Source: Chitinophagaceae bacterium 26-R-25
GTDB lineage: Bacteria > Bacteroidota > Bacteroidia > Chitinophagales > Chitinophagaceae
Direction of reading: 5' to 3'
Assembly (NCBI GenBank): GCA_029906195.1
Contig: JARWSJ010000001.1
Span: 124,001-188,000 of the forward strand
Length of the DNA: 64,000 nt
In this document: one piece after another, positions 59,596 to 64,000 of the stretch
Layout of the letters: each line of letters begins with the position of its first letter
Numbering within the stretch: position 1 is the stretch's first letter
Notes under the pieces: generated by a model
Told to the model about the DNA's origin: nothing
Databases searched by the model: none
Seen by the model: the letters and a program-made list of their open reading frames with translations, nothing else
Program-made: the position numbers and the translations under genes

Positions 59596-60897
59596 ATGAA
59601 AAATATTGCGAGGTTATCTCTCAGCATATCTACGGCAGTTCTTCTTTTTGCCGCTTGTTCAAAAAACACTCCTGTTACCAATCCAAACGGAGGAAACAAT
59701 GGTGGCAATAACGGAGGAAACAACGGAGGATCAAATCCGCCTGTGACCTGGCCGTCACCGGCAGGTGATGTGGTAGGTAAAATAATAGTGGGCTACCAGG
59801 GCTGGTTTTCCTGCAAAGGCGACAACTCTCCAATAAATGGATGGTGGCACTGGACACAGGATTGGTCACAAATTCCTTCTCCTACAAACAAAGGCATGGT
59901 GTCATGGCCCGACATGAAGGAGTACACAAACAAATATCCAACAGCATTTGCCAATTTGAATAGCGGTGAACAGGCGACATTGTTTTCTTCTTTCGATGAC
60001 CAAACTGTCGACGTACAGTTCTCCTGGATGAAACAATACGGCATTGATTGTGCAGCTTTGCAACGCTTCAATCCAACAGGTGGCGAAGGTCCGATCCGCG
60101 ACGCTGTTACAGTGAAAGTAAAAGCATCCGCTGAAAAATACGGCGTGAAATTTTACATCATGTACGATGTGAGCGGCTGGACAAATATGCAAACGGAAAT
60201 GAAGAATGACTGGAAGAACAAGATGAAAGCCTACACAGCATCTTCTATGTATGCAAAACAAAACGGCAAGCCGGTGGTTTGTATCTGGGGCTTTGGCTTC
60301 AACGATAACAACCATAACTTCTCCGTAGCGCAATGTCTTGATGTAATTCAGTTTTTTAAAGATCAGGGCTGCTATGTAATTGGCGGCGTTCCTACGCACT
60401 GGCGCGACCAGAACAGCGATTCCAGAGCTGCGTTCATTAGCGTTTATAAAGCATTCAACATGCTTTCTCCATGGATGGTAGGTCGTATGGGCACCATCGT
60501 GGATGAAGATAATTTCTACGCAAATGTCAATACACCGGACCTGGCATATTGCAGGCAATATGGCATCGATTACCAGCCTTGTGTATTGCCCGGTGATCTG
60601 CAATCAGGACACCGTAAGCACGGCGATTTCATGTGGAGACAATTTTACAACATGGTTAGATTGGGTGTGCAGGGTATTTACATTTCCATGTTTGACGAAT
60701 ACAACGAAAGCAACCAGATTGCGAAAACAGCAGCCACACAAGCTGATGTGCCTGCAGGCTCTGGCTTCTTAGCATTGGATGAAGATGGAACTGCATGCTC
60801 TTCAGACTACTATTTACGCCTGACAAACGATGGCGGAAAAATGCTGAAGAAAACTATTCCGCTGACATCTACGAGACCAACCAAACCGGTGGAGTAG
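59596..60897 (+). CDS. GH71/99-like glycoside hydrolase lipoprotein
   Basis: A 433-residue lipoprotein (lipobox LLFAAC, Cys21). A GGNN repeat linker (about 31-47) joins the anchor to a barrel that starts GKIIVGYQGWFSCKGDNS and has WWHWTQDW, FYIMYDVSGW and GIYISMFDEYNESNQ. This is the layout of GH71/GH99-like proteins; the Glu in SMFDEYNE lies where GH99 has a catalytic acid. GH99 enzymes cut alpha-mannosides and GH71 alpha-1,3-glucans, so the substrate is open. It follows the second GH43 by 12 bases. Confidence 0.82.
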   Translation: MKNIARLSLSISTAVLLFAACSKNTPVTNPNGGNNGGNNGGNNGGSNPPVTWPSPAGDVVGKIIVGYQGWFSCKGDNSPINGWWHWTQDWSQIPSPTNKGMVSWPDMKEYTNKYPTAFANLNSGEQATLFSSFDDQTVDVQFSWMKQYGIDCAALQRFNPTGGEGPIRDAVTVKVKASAEKYGVKFYIMYDVSGWTNMQTEMKNDWKNKMKAYTASSMYAKQNGKPVVCIWGFGFNDNNHNFSVAQCLDVIQFFKDQGCYVIGGVPTHWRDQNSDSRAAFISVYKAFNMLSPWMVGRMGTIVDEDNFYANVNTPDLAYCRQYGIDYQPCVLPGDLQSGHRKHGDFMWRQFYNMVRLGVQGIYISMFDEYNESNQIAKTAATQADVPAGSGFLALDEDGTACSSDYYLRLTNDGGKMLKKTIPLTSTRPTKPVE

Positions 60898-60902
60898 CCC
60901 CA

Positions 60903-60989
60903 ATGATTGAATAACTGAATAACTGAATAACTGAATTATGTTTGCACCTAAAACATCAATTATTCAGTTATTCAGTTACTCAGTTATTA
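60903..60989. repeat. dyad repeat family R4, copy d
   Basis: ATGATTGAATAACTGAATAA units (60903-60937) face ATTCAGTTATTCAGTTACTC units (60958-60989). It begins five bases after the GH71/99-like stop and ends two bases before the ATG at 60992, so it forms the leader of the next gene. Confidence 0.88.
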
Positions 60990-61000
60990 ATATGACCAAC

Positions 61001-62713
61001 ATGAAAAGTATTTTCTTCATTCTTGGAGCAATGGTAGTTTTCAGCAACGCACATGCACAAGGAAAAACTCCTGCTACTACAATTTGCAATCCCGTAAACC
61101 TTAGTTATCGCTTTTGCCTGGACACCCCTTCCAGGAGAGAGGCTGCAGATCCCTCGATGATTTTATTTAAGGGCGAATATTATTTGTTCGCTTCAAAATC
61201 AGGCGGATATTTTCATTCAACAGATCTCATTAAATGGGATCTCATCAAAAGCAATATTTTACCGCTGGAAGATTATGCACCAACTGCAGTAGTGGTTGAC
61301 GACGAAATTTATTTCAATGCTTCCGGGAATGCCTCTCATAAAATTTATAAAACCAAAGACCCCAAAACTGATAGCTGGGAACTTGTGACAGACAAGTTTC
61401 CTATTTCAACAACCGATCCCATGTTGTTTCTCGATGGTGATCATCGTTTGTATTATTACTATGGCTGTTCAGATAAAGAGCCGTTACATGCGGTAGAACT
61501 TGACTTGCACAACAATTTGCAACCAATGGGAAAAGCGGTGAATACCATTTATGCAAATACTGTAAAATATGGATGGGAGAGACCCGGCGATTACAACGAA
61601 GGCACTGCTGCTCCATGGATGGAAGGTTCATGGATGAATAAATACAATGGTAAATATTATTTGCAATATGCTTGTCCTGGCACACAATTTAAAAGCTATG
61701 CCGATGGATTGTATGTGTCAGACAAACCGCTCGGGCCATTTGTATTGAGCAAGAACAACCCCTTCGCCTACAAGCCGGAAGGCTTTGCAAACGGCGCAGG
61801 ACATGGCAGCACATTTAAAGATAAGTATGGTAACTATTGGCACATCGGCACAGTTACCATTTCAATAAAACACATGTTTGAAAGACGGTTGTCTTTGTTC
61901 CCTGTGTTCTTTGATAAAGATGGCGAAATGACCGCGTACACGGGATTTGGCGATTACCCAATGATGATGCCGTCGAAAAAAATAACCAACAGTGCGGAAC
62001 TGTTTCCCGGCTGGATGTTGCTTTCATACAATAAGAAAGTAGAGACATCTTCTTCATTGAATGATCGTCAGCCACAAGCGGCAACAGACGAAGACATCAG
62101 GACATGGTGGAGCGCTGCAACAAATAATAAGGGCGAATTTATAACCATTGATCTGGGTAGTGTTGCAACTGCCCGGGCAATTCAAATCAATTTCGCCGAA
62201 CAGAATACGTCGATCCTCGGTCGCACAGAAAATATGACGTACCAATACAAACTGGAATATTCTGCCGACAACAAAAACTGGAAAACAATTGTGGACAAAT
62301 CAAAAAACAATGTTGATGCGCCACATGACTATATACAACTTCAAAGCCCGTTGCAATTGCGTTATGTGAGGCTAACGAACATACAGGTTCCTTCGGGAAA
62401 GTTCGCAGTGTCGGATTTGCGGGTGTTTGGAAAAGCGAATGTAAAAGCGGTGAAAGAAGTTACATCATTCAATATTGAAAGAGACAAGGACAGGGCCATT
62501 GTAAAACTTACATGGAACAAAGATGTAAATGCAACAGGTTATAACATCCGTTTTGGAACGGACAAAAACAAATTGTACGAAAACTATATTGTTTACGGAA
62601 AAAATGAAATCACAATAAGAAGCCTGAATGCTGATTTGCCGTATTATTTTTCGATAGGTGCATTTAATGAAGGAGGCGTTGTTAATGGAGGGGTCGTGAA
62701 GGAGGTTAGATAG
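61001..62713 (+). CDS. GH43 enzyme with F5/8-type CBM32 and Fn3 domains
   Basis: A 570-residue exported protein from the ATG at 61001 (MKSIFFILGAMVVFSNAHAQ signal); 60992 (MTNMKSIFF) is equally possible, but the frame from 60938 is translated R4 repeat. GH43 propeller at about 30-345 with base Asp50 in REAADPSMILF, Asp139 in STTDPMLF and acid Glu209 in APWMEGSWM. A discoidin-like CBM32 (about 355-480) has FITIDLGSVATARAIQINFAEQ and LRYVRLTNIQVPSGKFAVSDLRVFG. A C-terminal Fn3 domain (about 487-570) ends the protein. It belongs to carbohydrate locus 2; specificity is unknown. Confidence 0.9.
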   Translation: MKSIFFILGAMVVFSNAHAQGKTPATTICNPVNLSYRFCLDTPSRREAADPSMILFKGEYYLFASKSGGYFHSTDLIKWDLIKSNILPLEDYAPTAVVVDDEIYFNASGNASHKIYKTKDPKTDSWELVTDKFPISTTDPMLFLDGDHRLYYYYGCSDKEPLHAVELDLHNNLQPMGKAVNTIYANTVKYGWERPGDYNEGTAAPWMEGSWMNKYNGKYYLQYACPGTQFKSYADGLYVSDKPLGPFVLSKNNPFAYKPEGFANGAGHGSTFKDKYGNYWHIGTVTISIKHMFERRLSLFPVFFDKDGEMTAYTGFGDYPMMMPSKKITNSAELFPGWMLLSYNKKVETSSSLNDRQPQAATDEDIRTWWSAATNNKGEFITIDLGSVATARAIQINFAEQNTSILGRTENMTYQYKLEYSADNKNWKTIVDKSKNNVDAPHDYIQLQSPLQLRYVRLTNIQVPSGKFAVSDLRVFGKANVKAVKEVTSFNIERDKDRAIVKLTWNKDVNATGYNIRFGTDKNKLYENYIVYGKNEITIRSLNADLPYYFSIGAFNEGGVVNGGVVKEVR

Positions 62714-62743
62714 TTGAGAGGTGAGAATGGAGAGTTGAGAGTT

Positions 62744-62905
62744 AATTGAAAATTGAAAGTTGAAAATTGAAAATGGTAGGGGCGAATCGCATTCGCCCTT
62801 TCACACCACCACGATCTCCCAAACAGTAAACAATGTCGCTATCATATCCGTGCAAATCCCTGCCCGACTGATTCGTTCAGGCGGGAGTCCAATCAGTGCA
62901 AAAAA
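62744..62905. repeat. composite repeat (R5, GGGCGAAT hairpin, CCTGCCCGA module)
   Basis: TTGAAAATTGAAAGTTGAAA units at 62745-62774 are followed by the GGGCGAAT/ATTCGCCC hairpin (62780-62798), in the same order as at 58462-58514. A CCTGCCCGA...TTCAGGCGGG module (62859-62885) recurs at 48391-48420. It fills the 192-base gap before the last gene. Confidence 0.85.
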
Positions 62906-62914
62906 ATGACCAAC

Positions 62915-64000
62915 ATGAAAAGGATATTAACCAGCGCATTGTTCCTGTTTAGCATTGCCATGCAAGCACAGGTGAAACGTATCACCTGCATTGGAGCCAG
63001 CATCACAGAAGGAGCGAGGATCGAGAATCCAAAAGTAAATTCATTTCCCGGCCAGCTACAGGCGCTTCTTGGGAAGACTTATGTCGTCAATAATTTTGGA
63101 GTAAGCAGTACCACCATGTTAAAGCATGGCAACTATCCGTACTGGAGCACAGACGCTTACAAAGCATCACTACAAAGTAACCCTGATATCGTTTTCATTG
63201 ATCTTGGCGGCAACGATGCAAAAGCCATCAATCGTCCTTTCTATAATGAACTAACGCAGGATACACGCGACATGATCCGCTCCTTTACTTCATTACCAAC
63301 TCATCCAAGAGTGATTGTGTTGTTGCCTTTCAAATCGTTTGAGACAGATACCATGCAGATATGGGACAAAACGATCGTAGAAGAAGTGACGCCACGCATT
63401 CAAAAAGCGGCGTACGAAGAAGGTGTTGAACTGCTCGAAATACATTCTTTACTTACTGACAAGCCTGAATTGTTTCCTGACAAAATTCATCCAAATAAAG
63501 ATGGTGCGGGAATCGTTGCGAAAAGATTATTTCAAGAGATCACGCAGAATATGGATGCGCAGTTTGATTTGTTCAAAAATTTCAAACGGGAGTACACAAC
63601 AACTGAATTCAAAGGATATGCCTGTGCAGAATTTAAAATTGACGGGCACGACTGCAAAGTAGTAAAACCTAAACGTGTTGCGAAAAATGCGCCATGGATA
63701 TGGCGCGCAAGATTCTGGGCACATGAACCGCAAACAGACATAGCATTGCTTGAACGAGGCTTTCATCTTATCTATTGCGATGTTGCAGAACTAATGGGCA
63801 ACAAGGTTGCGATAGATACATGGAACAAACTGTATGCACTGCTTCACAAAGCGGGGCTTGGTCAAAAAGGAGTGCTCGAAGGCATGAGTCGTGGTGGTGT
63901 GTATGCGCTCAACTGGGCCGCTGTAAACCCTGATAAAGTCAGCGCCGTGTATGTTGATAATCCTTTACTCGATTGCAAAGTCCTCGCGAGAGATATGGAC
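62915..64000 (+). CDS. SGNH esterase fused to alpha/beta hydrolase (cut by window edge)
   Basis: From the ATG at 62915 (or 62906, MTNMKRI) the frame is open for 362 codons to the window edge. After a signal peptide ending SIAMQAQ (19), residues 22-205 form an SGNH/GDSL esterase: Ser29 in CIGASITEG, Gly62 in NNFGVSS, Asn100 in LGGND and the dyad Asp189-x-x-His192 in FPDKIHPN. A second domain (about 230-362 and beyond) is an alpha/beta hydrolase with the nucleophile elbow Ser325 in LEGMSRGG. Two esterase folds in one exported protein suggest removal of ester groups (such as acetyl) from the glycan cut by the neighbouring GH43 enzymes. Confidence 0.88.
   Translation, partial: MKRILTSALFLFSIAMQAQVKRITCIGASITEGARIENPKVNSFPGQLQALLGKTYVVNNFGVSSTTMLKHGNYPYWSTDAYKASLQSNPDIVFIDLGGNDAKAINRPFYNELTQDTRDMIRSFTSLPTHPRVIVLLPFKSFETDTMQIWDKTIVEEVTPRIQKAAYEEGVELLEIHSLLTDKPELFPDKIHPNKDGAGIVAKRLFQEITQNMDAQFDLFKNFKREYTTTEFKGYACAEFKIDGHDCKVVKPKRVAKNAPWIWRARFWAHEPQTDIALLERGFHLIYCDVAELMGNKVAIDTWNKLYALLHKAGLGQKGVLEGMSRGGVYALNWAAVNPDKVSAVYVDNPLLDCKVLARDMD

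Noticed and set aside
59902-60603. 233-residue minus-strand frame opposite the GH71/99-like gene
   Set aside because: It is fully antisense to a supported enzyme gene and lacks any domain or leader.
60938-61000. Extended N-terminus of the GH43-CBM32 protein
   Set aside because: It is translated R4 repeat; starts at 60992 or 61001 precede a clean signal peptide.

Overview
The window looks like a chromosomal segment of a Bacteroidota bacterium, most likely of the Chitinophagaceae or a close relative. The grounds are two SusC/SusD outer-membrane uptake pairs, a complete Bat (aerotolerance-type) operon, several proteins with Bacteroidota-type lipoprotein or TonB-receptor leaders, moderate AT-richness and few recognisable Shine-Dalgarno sequences. 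No rRNA, tRNA, CRISPR array, transposase or phage gene was recognised. The family assignment rests on gene content and style, not on a marker gene.

Layout. 1-743: two small RRM RNA-binding protein genes (one cut by the window edge) around a small unknown gene. 1213-4557: an arsenic operon arsR-arsM-acr3-metallophosphoesterase with two near-identical palindromic operators and a strong terminator. 4573-5400: a small secreted protein and a YqaE/Pmp3-like membrane peptide, convergent over a perfect hairpin. 5721-20055: carbohydrate locus 1, with a GH38-like enzyme, an unassigned TIM-barrel-type enzyme, a GH36-like alpha-galactosidase, a ROK repressor and a SusC/SusD-like pair, closed by a GAAA-loop terminator. 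20110-30909: a thioredoxin-fold protein, then two exported caspase-family proteins in one operon (one with WD40-type repeats), a divergent TPR membrane protein and an LRR lipoprotein. 31098-39263: housekeeping and accessory genes (DUF1254/DUF1214 lipoprotein, SRPBCC and F420-type reductase pair, ChaA-type antiporter, DUF4440, PepSY-like, HD, SDR, DUF983, AraC). 39459-41006: a sulfatase. 41202-48003: the Bat operon moxR-DUF58-DUF4381-batA-batB/C fusion-batD, on the minus strand. 48433-49407: a propeller lipoprotein. 50137-64000: carbohydrate locus 2, with SusC, SusD, DUF3823 protein, a duplicated-domain lipoprotein, two tandem GH43, a GH71/99-like enzyme, a GH43-CBM32-Fn3 enzyme, and an SGNH esterase joined to an alpha/beta hydrolase that runs off the end of the window.

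How they work together. In each carbohydrate locus the TonB-dependent SusC barrel and SusD lipoprotein would bind and import oligosaccharides trimmed by surface or periplasmic enzymes. The ROK protein is the obvious candidate repressor for locus 1; locus 2 has no regulator within view. In the ars operon, ArsR would sense As(III), ArsM methylate it and Acr3 export it.

The most striking feature beyond the genes is the non-coding DNA. About ten unrelated families of dyad-symmetric interspersed repeats fill almost every intergenic gap. In at least a dozen cases they sit within a few bases of a stop codon, sometimes supplying the stop itself. Several automatic start calls extend into these repeats and are corrected here.
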